Under the pieces are notes generated by a model. That model saw only the letters and a list, made by a program, of their open reading frames with translations, was not told the origin of the DNA and searched no databases. A stretch of 64,000 nucleotides of DNA from JAPPLB01 sp965206655 (lineage in GTDB: Bacteria > Acidobacteriota > Terriglobia > Bryobacterales > UBA6623): positions 186,001 to 250,000 of the forward strand of contig CBDBKC010000038.1 of NCBI GenBank assembly GCA_965206655.1, read 5' to 3'. Positions 35,584 to 45,150 of this stretch are shown in pieces; position 1 is the stretch's first letter, and every line of letters begins with the position of its first letter. Position numbers and translations under genes: made by a program.

Positions 35584-37038
35584 CAATACTCTTCACTTAA
35601 GGACCCTCACGCAGGCCGCAAAGTCGATGCGGAGGCGCGGCAACGCGCCGCGTGGTCGCAGCTTGTAGCCACTCATTTTGCGCTTAACCCCGCGCGGACG
35701 CTGCATGCCGCGGCTCGACCGCACGCGCTCCTGCAGCAGCTCCGCCAAAACCCCCTTATGAAACTTGCGTTTGTCCTGAGGGGGGAATCGCGACCGCTTG
35801 GGCCATCTTGCGTCGCACCACCCGCACCGCGTGCAGGTAGGAGAGGCGATCCGGATCTTCGTCGGCCTCCAAGGCGGCTTCGTGCAGCAGCCCGCGGATC
35901 GCGAAATGCGCCATCAGTAAGCCGTAAAATTCCTGGCGCACCAACTCCGGCGTCTTGCTGCGCAACACCATGCGCGCCCCGCGCAAATGCGTCTTGAGCT
36001 CGTCAAGCGCGCTTTCGATCTCCCAGCGTTCGCAGTACAGCGCCGCCAGTTCCACAGCCGGCGCTTGGGAGGGATCGAGGATCGTCGTCACCAGTCGATA
36101 GAAGGGCTCGGCATGCTCGACGCCTTCGAGACGATACTCGATCACGCGCACCGGCAGCGGGTTGCGGCGCTTGCGCCAGTCGCCTTCCGAAGCGTAGATC
36201 GCGCTGCGGTAGGAGCCGTCCGCAAAGCGCTCGAGCACTTCCAAGCGCAGATGCTTCTTAGCCCGCCACAGCAGTTGCGCGCCCGTCTGGCGTGCTTGCC
36301 GCCACAGCTGGTAGCCGAGGAAGTTGCGGTCGGCTAAGCACAACATATCCTTCTCGAGTGCCGGCAACACCTGTTTGGCGAGCGTGATCTCACCCCTCGC
36401 GCAGGGACCCATGCGGCTGGCGAACAGTACATGGGTGCCGTTTTCCAGCAACGAGACAAAGCGCAGCTGAGGAAACGCGCTCGCTCCCCGCGACGCGCCC
36501 GGATAGCCGAACGCCGTGCGGTTGGCGGCCTGATCGGCCACATCGAGCGTCGAGCCGTCGAGCGAAACCAAGCGCCATTCCCGATAGAACGATCCGCGCG
36601 TCTTTTTCGTCGCCAACGGTCGTATCAACTCATCATGCAGCCGCTCGACCGGCTCCACCCCCAATCGCGAACGGGCTTGCGAGATCCCCGAATCGCCCGC
36701 CACTTTGAGGGGCGTCGCAGGGTCCTGCAGCCACTGTAGTCCTTCCAGCAGACAACGCAGCACCTCGCGGTAGGACGACTGCATGAACAGCGCCAGAGCG
36801 ATGACGTAGTAGACCATCACATGCGCTGGCAAGTCCCGCTGTCGCCGCGAGGCCCGCCCGCAGTCCCGCAAGACACGATCGATCTTGTGACGCGGGAACC
36901 AGCGCGTGATCACTCCCAGGCTGATGTAGTCGGTAATACGGCTGCCTGCCGGCAGCGCTGCTCTCGTTCGTGCCATCTGTGGCCTCCTGTGCTCTAAAAA
37001 CAGAATGCCACAAGAATGTTCTAAAGTGAAGAGTATTG
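35584..37038 (-). mobile_element. IS4-family element of 1455 bp in the kinase gene
   Basis: The inverted ends share CAATACTCTTCACTT (15 bp, perfect). A 10-bp target duplication, CAGCTAGACC, stands at 35574-35583 and 37039-37048. The transposase reads opposite to the host gene. This element is unrelated in sequence to the 1320-bp IS4-family pair. Confidence 0.95.
35756..36976 (-). CDS. IS4-family transposase of the 1455-bp element
   Basis: A 406-residue protein with an N-terminal IS4-type domain (LGVITRWFPRHKIDRVLRDCG). The triad lies in WRLVSLDGSTLDVAD, CLADRNFLGYQLW and the Glu of YCERWEIESALDELK. That last string also gives the Y-(2)-R-(3)-E-(6)-K signature. The frame is intact. Confidence 0.93.
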   Translation of the reverse strand: MARTRAALPAGSRITDYISLGVITRWFPRHKIDRVLRDCGRASRRQRDLPAHVMVYYVIALALFMQSSYREVLRCLLEGLQWLQDPATPLKVAGDSGISQARSRLGVEPVERLHDELIRPLATKKTRGSFYREWRLVSLDGSTLDVADQAANRTAFGYPGASRGASAFPQLRFVSLLENGTHVLFASRMGPCARGEITLAKQVLPALEKDMLCLADRNFLGYQLWRQARQTGAQLLWRAKKHLRLEVLERFADGSYRSAIYASEGDWRKRRNPLPVRVIEYRLEGVEHAEPFYRLVTTILDPSQAPAVELAALYCERWEIESALDELKTHLRGARMVLRSKTPELVRQEFYGLLMAHFAIRGLLHEAALEADEDPDRLSYLHAVRVVRRKMAQAVAIPPSGQTQVS

Positions 37039-37853
37039 CAGCTAGACCACGGACTGATCCAGGATAGCGAACAGAGTTTACTCGAGGTTGTGCATCTTGC
37101 TCCGCGGAACCCGAACGGCTACAACAACCTCGCTTTCCTCTATCTGAACGAAGGCCGATACGACGAGGTGATCGAATGGGCGGCGAAGGCTACAGAAATC
37201 AGCGACTCCACCGGGTACCTGACCCTGGGCCTAGGCTACATGTTCCGCGGCTGTATGGATGACGCCCTGCTGAACTTCCGGCATGCCGTTCAACAGAGCC
37301 CGAAAGATTTCCTGTCTTGGTACCGTTTGGCTGAGGCACTTCTCCGAACCTCAGGGCCTTCGGAGCAGACGTTGAATGCGCTCCGGCAAACAGCGGACCT
37401 CACCCGGGAAGCATTGGCGCCGCGCCCCGGCAACCAACGAGCCCTTTGCGCTGCGGCGAGATCGTTGGCGCTGCTGGGGCGTGGTCCTGAAGCTCTGGAG
37501 CGGCTGGCTCATCTGAAACAGGCTGCTCCATCCGCAGATACGACTTATCTATGCGCGGCTGCAGTCTACGAGGCTATCGGCGACGAAAGAAAGGCGTTCG
37601 ACAGCCTTCGCAACGGCCTAGAACGCAACACAACGCTGTTCAGCGTAGATCAAACCCCCCTTTCGAGGGCGTTCCGGGCTGACCCACGCTACCATGATTT
37701 GCTCGCCGAGTTTGGATTGGAACAAGTTGAAGCGAGCCGGCCAGAGGGTGCCGGCTGCCCGCAGGGCACGGTGGCAGGGCTGGCTCTGAACTAGTGAGGA
37801 ACGAGCACAGAGCCGTAGCAGGGGCTCCTTTCAGCAAAGCAAGGAAAGATACA

Positions 37854-38265
37854 TGGCAGATAGAACCTTTACTTTCGAAGTCGATGACGAGGGCAATTTC
37901 ACTTATAGCCCTCCCCGAAACATGGAACTACAACCGCACGGATACGATTCAGGTCCGCAGTCCGAGCGGGAGGTTCACGTTCCGCTTTATCCATGTTGAT
38001 TCGCTCGGTGAACCCGTTGCCGAACTGAGTCCGGTCGCGACCGCGGGGGGCAATCCCCATCCCGCCAGCTTGGCGGGCGAGCAGGAGGACGCTTGTAGCG
38101 AGTTCGCGACGGCTAGAGTGCAGATTCGGGATGAGCCTGAGATCGTCGCAGCGGGCCGTGCGGGCGAATGTAACAAAGGCCGCCGGCTATCGATACGCGA
38201 TTGCGTGCGAGGCGAACGACAAGTTGTTTGTCGACGCGACGCATGGTGGTAGCTGGAATTGTTGA
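37854..38265 (+). pseudogene. Frameshifted small protein, family unknown
   Basis: Three frames join into one plausible protein of about 135 residues. It starts MADRTFTFEVDDEGNFTYSPP, moves after an extra C in CCTCCCC (37911-37917) to ETWNYNRTDTIQV and GRFTFRFIHVDSLGEPVAELSPV, and moves again near 38160-38170 to NVTKAAGYRYAIACEANDKL and THGGSWNC. The beta-rich pattern is consistent through the shifts. The ATG follows AAGGAAAG. Either the gene is decayed or the sequence has two single-base errors. I do not recognise the family. Confidence 0.5.
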
Positions 38266-38301
38266 TCTGATCTACGAGTACCGCCGGGGGGCGAAAACAA
38301 C

Positions 38302-39745
38302 ATGAATACACTGGGTCACTATTTGGACCCTGCTGAGGATCAGACCGTTCTGGAGAGCATCCAGGGCAACATCCTCAAGGGCCATGGACGGAACTACTCA
38401 GCCGGGATCTTTGTAGTTCTTTCCCAAAAGGAAGAAGAAGCGAAAGCCTCGATTCGCAGGCTGACGCCTTTGGTGTGGTCCGCGTCTCGGCAACAAGCCA
38501 ACACTGCGTCGTGGAAAGCAGAAATGAGCAGCCGGCACTTGGACGCCTCGCGTGAGCGCGTGCCTTTCTGCATGCTGGGCCTTTCGGCGCACTGCTACAA
38601 ACGCCTCGGTCTCGACGAGTTAGGCCCAGGCCCCGCCTCTCGAGAGCCAGTCGACGCGGGCAGCAGCCTTCGAGGCCTTTCAGAATGGCATGAAGCAGGC
38701 CACCCAAACGCCGTACGCGCACTGGGACCCGGAAACGGCGACTTGGGAAAGCCACCTCAAACATCACTTCGATCTCTTCATCGCCGTCGCGAACAACGAG
38801 CACCGGGACCTCGAGGATTCGGTCGAAGAAGTAACGTCCATCCTGCGCGACACGGGTGCGGTGCGGGTTGAGATCGAGATGGGCAGAAGGTCAGCCCGAA
38901 GCAGCGACTTGACCACGAGCGGAGCCAGCCCTGTTGAGCATTTCGGCTTTGCCGATGGCATCGCACAACCGGTCTTCTTCAAGGACCAAGCGGAATCCCT
39001 TGAGCACAGGAATCCAAGCCCCGCGCAGGATCTCGATACGATTCTGTGGCCTGAGAAGAACGCTGAGAGCCCAGAGTCGTTGGGAAGCTTCCTCACCGTC
39101 ATAAAACTCGAACAGAACGTGCGCGCTTTCCGGCAGCAGGCGGGTGAGCTTAAGGACGCCCTCGCGCTCGCGTCGGCCGAAGACGCCCAGGCCCTGGCAG
39201 TGGGGCGGCAGAAAGATGGGACACCCCTTGTTCCCACAGTGTCTGACGACCCGGACGACTTCAACTACGACAACGACCGTCTGGTTAGGTCCGGCGCAAA
39301 AAAGTGTCCGGCGTCGGCGCACATTCGAAGAATGAACCGCCGGCGTGGGAAGAACCCTCTCGTCATCGCCCGGCGAGGCTTCCACTACGGTGAGTCATGG
39401 ATGGACACGAAGCCCCACGATCCGCCTAAAGCGGGGGTTGGGCTGCTCTTTCTCGGGCTATCTTCCTCGCTGCACAGTTTCATTAGCCTGATGGGAGCAA
39501 CGCAAGGTCCGCGTTGTGCATTCCAGGGTGGCGTGGACGCGCTCGTCGGGCAATCTCAGCCCTCCCCACCTGGGAACCCCTCCTGCGACGGACGGCAGCG
39601 CTGGTGGCACGCTCGCGACCGGAACTGGGTTGACTTCCGCATGGCGGACTTCGTGACGGTGCGCGGAGGCGAGTACTTCTTCGTGCCGAGCATGCACTTC
39701 CTGCGACGGATTGAAGCGAAATCGGAGGGCGACGGGACGACCTGA
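38302..39745 (+). pseudogene. DyP-type peroxidase with one frameshift
   Basis: The N-terminal part (LGHYLDPAEDQTVLESIQGNILKGHGR, ending CYKRLGLDEL) is in one frame to about 38622. The rest (AAAFEAFQNGMK, HHFDLFIAVANNE, GFADGIAQPVFF, PASAHIRRMNRR) is in the +1 frame, consistent with one extra base in TTAGGCCCAGG. The GxxDG motif of DyP peroxidases is GFADG, with the catalytic Asp; the proximal haem histidine is in SAHIRR. The restored length is about 480 residues. No encapsulin gene is near. It may be a true pseudogene or a sequence error. Confidence 0.8.
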
Positions 39746-39765
39746 CACCACCTTCGCCATTCGGA

Positions 39766-42051
39766 CTAGAGGGGACGCCCTTCTGAGTGGACCCCGGCTT
39801 CCGCCGCTCGTTGCTGTAGCTGCTGCCACTCGTCGCTCCCGTCATCTTCAATGCTTTCGAGATAGACCCCTTCCTCGAAGATCGGGTGGCGGCCGTCGAG
39901 GAATTCCTGCCAGTACTGCCGGGCGTGGGCGTAGTAGCTCGTTCCGCCCGCCGACCGGCGGATCGCGATCAACTGTCCCGATACAGGGTAGGGATCGTAG
40001 TTGAACGGCTCAATCGCGAACTTCTCCATAGCATCAGGATCGAGATCAAAACCGAGGCCCGGTGCATCGGGAACGGCCGCCGAACCGTTCTTGACTTCGA
40101 TGTCTGGGCGGATCATGGGATGCTCAAACAACTGATGACACGTCGTCCCGGGCCACTTCACGTGACTCAAAACAGCCGCGCAATGCAGAGAAAACGCCGC
40201 GGTGATGCCCGTACCAACCTGCTGCAACCAGAAGGCTTTGTCGGCGGCGGCGGCGACGTGGCCCTGCTCCAGGATGTCGCTTGCGCCGCCCTGGCTGATC
40301 ACGAAGCCGTCGCAAATATCGCTGTGTACGGCCTCCAGAATAGGCGGCTTGCCGGAATGCAACACGACCGGAGTATGAATTCCGTTGCGCAAACTGCGGT
40401 ATCCCTCGAAGTCTTCTCTCGGGATCGGCTCTTCGAAAACACCAACGTGGGGAAACTTCTCTATCTCGCGGAGGTAGGGCAGAGCCCGCTCCAAATCAAG
40501 CAACGAACCGTTGAAATCCAGCCCCACCTTGAAATCTTCCGGGAGTGACTTTGCAAGAAGCCGACACTGCTCCTTGAGGTCAAACCACGGACGCGGCTTC
40601 GTCTTCAGGCTGGTGTAACCTTGCTCGATCGCCTCTTGGCATTCGGCCGCCCAATCTTCGCCCGGCATGTCAACGGCCCACCAGCTTAGCGGCGCCCGGT
40701 CCCGCTGCCGCGCGCCCAACAGGCGATGGATCGGAAGCTCGTACAGTTTGCCGACGGCGTCAAAGAGAGCTTGCTGTAAGCCCGCACCGAGCGAGTCGTC
40801 CCACATCATTTCCGCCGCGTTGCGTCCCAAGACCCGCTGGACGGCGTCCTGTGTGGTGCGGCCCCACGTGTAGAACAGCATGGATTCGCCGAAGCCGATC
40901 ACTCCACAGTCGAGCTCGACTTGGCAGATTTCGAAGTACTTCCAATGATCCAGTTCTCGAATCATGTGGCGCGCCGGGAGCGGCCGGAACGGCACGCGAA
41001 CCCACGTGATGGAAACGCGCTTCACCGTCGGACGGAGCCCGCCGACAGGCCCCGGCGCGGCGCCAGGCTTGGTCTCGACCGGAGGAGTTGTCGCCCGGGT
41101 TGAAGCAAGCCCTGAAGGCGGTTTCTTCTCCGTATCCGAGGTTGGCATGAGGTCGTAGCCCAACGTACGCAGCAGATCGCCCGCAACGTCTTGATAGGCC
41201 AGAGCCTCCTCTTGCAGCATCTCTTGCCGCCAGCGTGAAGTCCGCGAGGCGTCTGGGGGCTGAGAGGTCAGCTTGTGACTGTTGAGCCGCTGTTCTCTCT
41301 TGAGATCCCCGAAAGGATACTTGGGTAGGTCCGCTAGCTCATCCATGCGGGCTGGAGCTGTGAGGTGGTACTGCTCCATCTCCGGCGCATCGGGCAACTG
41401 AAGAAACTCGCAAATCTCTTGTAGGACTGCTGTCGTGTGCGCCACCAAGTCTTCATAGCGAAGCTCGATGTAGGGAACACCCGCTGCCTGAGATCTGAAT
41501 CTGAAGATTCTTGTCCGCCATTCAGCCGCATGCCCGCGTATCGTGAGGTCTCTCCAGAAATATGTCTTGCGGTGTGAGAGAGCCGCGTCCCTCCCATCGC
41601 GAATCACATGAATGAAGTGCGCCTCGGGTAACAGGCGATGGATGTCCGCCATGTGAAAGCCGTAGGGCGGCGATTTGTCACCCCAGCGCTGTTTCCCGAA
41701 CTTCGCCGCGTACAGGCGGTAAAAGCAGCGAAGACCCGCCGTCGGGGTGAAAGGGATCACGTCATCAAGGCTTTCGGAAAACTCCTCCACCGATAGATGG
41801 AAGTCCGGCCAGGTATGGAACTCAGTGATCAAACGCAGAAACGCCTCACGAGAAGCTGCCTCTCCAGGTGAAAGCTTCACCACTGCACGCAAAAAATGTG
41901 TTTCGAGAGGAATCGCCAATTCGGGGTGCGCGTCCAGCATCAAACGCAAGAGCGTAGTGCCCGATCGCGGCATGCCCACAATGAAGGGGCTGGGAACCAA
42001 GGGCTCATCGCGAGATCGATCGACTTTGCCGGATGTCTCGGGGAGGGCCAT
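39766..42051 (-). CDS. Sulfotransferase fused to an enolase-superfamily enzyme
   Basis: A 761-residue single frame. Residues 1-305 are a sulfotransferase: the PAPS 5'-phosphosulfate loop PFIVGMPRSGTTLLRLMLDAHPEL near 22-45, the 3'-phosphate contact VIRDGRDAALSHRKTYF near 150, and a C-terminal segment as in the Sulfotransfer_3 family. A Pro/Thr-rich linker spans about 310-345. Residues 350-740 resemble the mandelate racemase/muconate lactonizing group: SLKTKPRP (Lys-x-Lys), GLDFNGSL and VFEEPIP (metal Asp and Glu), and QVGTGITAAFSL. The third metal ligand position reads VLHSGK, so the metal site may be altered. Substrates are unknown; the pairing suggests a sulfated acid, which is inference. 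Confidence 0.85.
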   Translation of the reverse strand: MALPETSGKVDRSRDEPLVPSPFIVGMPRSGTTLLRLMLDAHPELAIPLETHFLRAVVKLSPGEAASREAFLRLITEFHTWPDFHLSVEEFSESLDDVIPFTPTAGLRCFYRLYAAKFGKQRWGDKSPPYGFHMADIHRLLPEAHFIHVIRDGRDAALSHRKTYFWRDLTIRGHAAEWRTRIFRFRSQAAGVPYIELRYEDLVAHTTAVLQEICEFLQLPDAPEMEQYHLTAPARMDELADLPKYPFGDLKREQRLNSHKLTSQPPDASRTSRWRQEMLQEEALAYQDVAGDLLRTLGYDLMPTSDTEKKPPSGLASTRATTPPVETKPGAAPGPVGGLRPTVKRVSITWVRVPFRPLPARHMIRELDHWKYFEICQVELDCGVIGFGESMLFYTWGRTTQDAVQRVLGRNAAEMMWDDSLGAGLQQALFDAVGKLYELPIHRLLGARQRDRAPLSWWAVDMPGEDWAAECQEAIEQGYTSLKTKPRPWFDLKEQCRLLAKSLPEDFKVGLDFNGSLLDLERALPYLREIEKFPHVGVFEEPIPREDFEGYRSLRNGIHTPVVLHSGKPPILEAVHSDICDGFVISQGGASDILEQGHVAAAADKAFWLQQVGTGITAAFSLHCAAVLSHVKWPGTTCHQLFEHPMIRPDIEVKNGSAAVPDAPGLGFDLDPDAMEKFAIEPFNYDPYPVSGQLIAIRRSAGGTSYYAHARQYWQEFLDGRHPIFEEGVYLESIEDDGSDEWQQLQQRAAEAGVHSEGRPL

Positions 42052-42418
42052 GGCGCGGTGCTTGAGAGTTTAGCTCACTGGCATCCCGCCACCAGCCGTG
42101 AGATGCTCGACGGCTATACTCGGATCGGCGGCCGGAGCCGCCGCCGCAAACTGACATGCTCAGACGAAGGGCGGCGAGACCGTGATCAAGAGAGTCGAAA
42201 TGGTCGAGGGGGACGACGTCTGGAAAGAGCCTGGGCGACATCGCTGGTCAAAGGAACTCTTTGTCTCCGCCCTCTCGCAGAGTTGACTCGCCGCTGGGGC
42301 TCACTCTCGGGGACAGGCGCACACAGGACCCAAGGAATCGAATCACTACCGCGCCTGAGCTTCCTAACGAAAACGATTGATTCGCTGTATCAGCGTGATG
42401 GTCACGGATGAGCGACCG
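42052..42418. other. Intergenic region between divergent-looking neighbours
   Basis: No gene is supported in this 367-bp stretch. A 34-codon frame from GTG 42182 to TGA 42286 (KRVEMVEGDDVWKEPG) has reasonable composition but no ribosome site, and I do not call it. The upstream sequence should hold the promoter of the fusion gene, but no clear boxes are seen. Confidence 0.35.
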
Positions 42419-43438
42419 CTAGCGGCGCTTCAGCGTTGGCCGACCGTCGTCTTCTTCCGTTTCCGGGCCCTCGTCATCGGTCGGGATCGTCGTATCACCG
42501 GTTGGAGCACGTCGCAGCGTCGGGCGGTTCGGATCTCCCTCATCCTTGCCCTTCGTGCGAACCAGAGAAGCACTGAGCTGCCGCTTCACGTCAAGAAACT
42601 CTGAAGTACTGACGACGTACTCGGGTTTGCGCGGCAGCAGTTCGTTGATCGTAGCTTGAACCTTCTTGATCCGCGAACCATGAGGTGGGTGGCTCCGGAA
42701 CAGCTTGGACATTGTTCCGGGCTTACGTTTCTCATCCGCTTTCATCTTCTCGAAAAAATCGATGAACGCCGTTGGGTCGTACCCCGATTTGTAAAGATAC
42801 TGCACCCCAAGGAAGTCAGCTTCCGTCTCCGCTCTTCGGCTGAAACGAAGGAACGTCATCGGGATAGCGAAACCGGCGGCCTGGTAGAGGCCGTAGCCCG
42901 TCCAGCCCCCCATGAAAATAAGCGGAATGGTGGCGAGCTGCATGAGCTGTCCCTTGGTTGCCTGTTTGGTGCCGTGCCGCGCGGCAACGTGGGCGATCTC
43001 GTGCGCCATCACCCCCGCTAGCTCGGCCTCGCTTTCGGCCCGCATGAACAACCCGGCATTGACGTAGAAGAAACCGCCGGGCAGCGCGAAGGCATTCACT
43101 TCCTGACTGTCGATCAGCTTGATCGTGAATGGAACCTTGGAATCGGAATTCCGCACCAGGTTCTGACCGACCCGGTTGACGTACTCGGCGATGATGGGGT
43201 CGTCGACGATCTTAGCGTGACGCTCGACATCCTGTGCGAGGCGCTTGCCAAGACCGATTTCCTTCTCGAGGGAATAGAAGTTCACTCCCTTGCCGACCTC
43301 GCGGTCGCCGATCGCGTCGACGTCTTCCTTTTTGTTCTTGGGGTTGCGCTTTCCGTCGTCGTCCGTCTTCCCGGCCCAAAGTGAAACGGGTAACGTGAGA
43401 AGGACCGCCGGCAACAGGAAACTTCGCCAGGTTTTCAT
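42419..43438 (-). CDS. Periplasmic M48-family metallopeptidase
   Basis: A 339-residue protein with a signal peptide (KTWRSFLLPAVLLTLPVSLWAG). The zinc site HEIAH stands in GVMAHEIAHVAARHGTKQ near residue 145. The third ligand Glu is in RRAETEADFLGVQYL near 206, and RSHPPHGSRI follows near 250. This is the layout of BepA/LoiP-like periplasmic proteases that clear misfolded outer-membrane proteins. The C-terminal 60 residues are acidic and disordered. There are no TPRs as in BepA. The left end of IS copy B lies about 95 bp upstream. Confidence 0.9.
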   Translation of the reverse strand: MKTWRSFLLPAVLLTLPVSLWAGKTDDDGKRNPKNKKEDVDAIGDREVGKGVNFYSLEKEIGLGKRLAQDVERHAKIVDDPIIAEYVNRVGQNLVRNSDSKVPFTIKLIDSQEVNAFALPGGFFYVNAGLFMRAESEAELAGVMAHEIAHVAARHGTKQATKGQLMQLATIPLIFMGGWTGYGLYQAAGFAIPMTFLRFSRRAETEADFLGVQYLYKSGYDPTAFIDFFEKMKADEKRKPGTMSKLFRSHPPHGSRIKKVQATINELLPRKPEYVVSTSEFLDVKRQLSASLVRTKGKDEGDPNRPTLRRAPTGDTTIPTDDEGPETEEDDGRPTLKRR

Positions 43439-43532
43439 CAGGACCGCCTCCGTGTCGTCAGTGCTTTCGATCCGCCGGCAAACCGTTCGACGTCAGGCAT
43501 CACCTTCAGTATATCGCTCGCCCGCAAGTTCA

Positions 43533-45088
43533 AGTCTTGTCTCATGCAAGATGAGCCTGAAGGAGGAGTTAGTTTCTCACACAAGATGAGCCTGAAGGGT
43601 GGGGGAGTGAGCATGCTGGGGATTGACCATCCACATGCAAGACGGCAAGACGCTGAGCCTGGAGCAGATACGGCAGTTTCTGGAGGCCAGCGATGAAATA
43701 CGATTCAAGGGCAAAGGGCGTGCCGAGATCTACGCCTGGGTGGCGCAAACGCTGTGCCGGCAGCGCTACAGCGGGCAAGACCGAGCCGCCAAAGGACTGC
43801 TGCGGCAATATCTGGCCAAGATGACGGGACTGAGCCGGGCGCAGGTCACCCGACTGATCCGCCAATATCGGCAGAGGGGTGAGCTGGTACCTGCCCGCTA
43901 TCGGCGGCATCGCTTTGCCGGCAAGTACACGGCGGCCGATATCGAGCGGCTGGCGGCCGTCGATGAAGCACACGAAACCCTCAGCGGCCCGGCCACGCGC
44001 AAGATCCTGCAGCGGGAATATCACAAGTACCAGCAGAGTGAATATGAGCGGTTGGCGGAGATCTCGGTGGCCCACATCTATCGACTGCGGCGGCACAGGG
44101 TGTACCGCCAGCGGCGGCTGCATTTCACCAAGACTCGGCCCAGCGCGGTGTCGATCGGCGAGCGGCGGCGGCCCAACCCGCGGGGCCAACCCGGCTACCT
44201 GCGAGTGGATACGGTACATCAAGGAGATCGCGACGGCGTGAAGGGCGTCTATCACATCAACGCGGTGGATGAAGTGACCCAGTGGCAAGTGGTCGGCGCC
44301 ACGGCGGCCATTAGCGAAGCCTGGCTGGAGCCGTTGCTCAAGGCCATGCTGGAGCAGTTCCCCTTTCGCCTGCGCGGCTTCCATTCCGACAACGGCAGCG
44401 AGTTCCTCAACGGCACGGTGGAAAAATTACTGAACAAGCTGCTGATCGAACAGACCAAGTCGCGGCCGAGGCACACCAACGACAACGGCTTGGTGGAATC
44501 GAAAAACGGCGCCGTGATCCGCAAGCACATGGGGCATACGCACATCGCGGCGCCGCACGCGGCGCGCATCCAGCGCTTCTATCAACAGCACTTCAATCCC
44601 TATTTGAACTTCCACCGGCCCTGCGGACAACCCGAACTGCTGACCGACGCCAAAGGCAAGCAGAAGCGCGTGTATCGCCACTATCAGACCCCTTGGGAAA
44701 CCTTCCAGAAGTTGCCGCGGGCCGCCGACTATCTCAAGCCCGGGCAGGCGATCAAGGCCCTCGACCGTATTGCTCAGGCCGAAAGCGACACTGCGGCGGC
44801 GCGGCGGATGCAACAAGCCAAGAGCAAGCTGTTTGCGAGTTTCGCATCCGCGAACCTGCCGCGCCGCGCGACGGGAGAAGGGCTGCGGAAATGACGGGCG
44901 ATGGGAAACGAGGAAAACCAAAAACCGGTTTCCCTCGTTTCCCAACGCCCTTGGAAATCGCTCCGCGATTCCCACATTCCCACAGCCCCGACGACGATTC
45001 TCTCCCCTTCTTAACCAATCCCAGAAAGGAGCCCAGCGACTCAGTGCTCCCCTGCTTCTCCAGGCTCATCCTTCGATGAGAAAATGCT
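43533..45088 (+). mobile_element. DDE-integrase IS (IS481/ISNCY-like), copy B
   Basis: This is the same 1556-bp unit as copy A, in the same orientation and 27,886 bp further on. A perfect 5-bp duplication, GTTCA, stands at 43528-43532 and 45089-45093 and fixes the ends. It lies between the M48 protease promoter region and the aminotransferase gene. Confidence 0.93.
43623..44894 (+). CDS. Integrase-core (DDE) transposase, copy B
   Basis: The 423 residues are identical in protein sequence to copy A, with all three catalytic acidic residues present (RVDTVH, HSDNGSEF, LVESKNG). The strong copy identity suggests recent movement or gene conversion. Confidence 0.88.
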   Translation: MTIHMQDGKTLSLEQIRQFLEASDEIRFKGKGRAEIYAWVAQTLCRQRYSGQDRAAKGLLRQYLAKMTGLSRAQVTRLIRQYRQRGELVPARYRRHRFAGKYTAADIERLAAVDEAHETLSGPATRKILQREYHKYQQSEYERLAEISVAHIYRLRRHRVYRQRRLHFTKTRPSAVSIGERRRPNPRGQPGYLRVDTVHQGDRDGVKGVYHINAVDEVTQWQVVGATAAISEAWLEPLLKAMLEQFPFRLRGFHSDNGSEFLNGTVEKLLNKLLIEQTKSRPRHTNDNGLVESKNGAVIRKHMGHTHIAAPHAARIQRFYQQHFNPYLNFHRPCGQPELLTDAKGKQKRVYRHYQTPWETFQKLPRAADYLKPGQAIKALDRIAQAESDTAAARRMQQAKSKLFASFASANLPRRATGEGLRK

Positions 45089-45150
45089 GTTCACCCACCT
45101 ATACTTGTAGTCGCAGCCACACCGGTTTCCGTTACGCGGCACCCCGTTGT

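Larger units (their letters stand above)
33423..37794 (+). pseudogene. TPR Ser/Thr kinase gene split by an IS4-family element
   Basis: Rejoining the two parts after removing 1455 bp of IS and one 10-bp duplication gives 968 codons with no shift. Domains: N-terminal helices (1-70, PERWEQVRQLFDTAVELDPAKR); kinase (about 83-340) with GRGGMGEVYEAED, VALKTL, HRDFKPGNII, VTDFGLA and YMAPEH; TM helix near 377-395; a beta-rich segment; then TPRs from about 560 to 940. The IS lies in the TPR array after AKTQLD, and a stop follows within a few codons. The truncated product of 725 residues keeps kinase, membrane anchor and part of the TPRs, so it may still phosphorylate but lacks its C-terminal interaction surface. 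Confidence 0.92.

Noticed and set aside
42182..42286. A 34-codon frame between the fusion gene and the M48 protease
   Set aside because: No ribosome site, GTG start, too short to judge, no recognised family.
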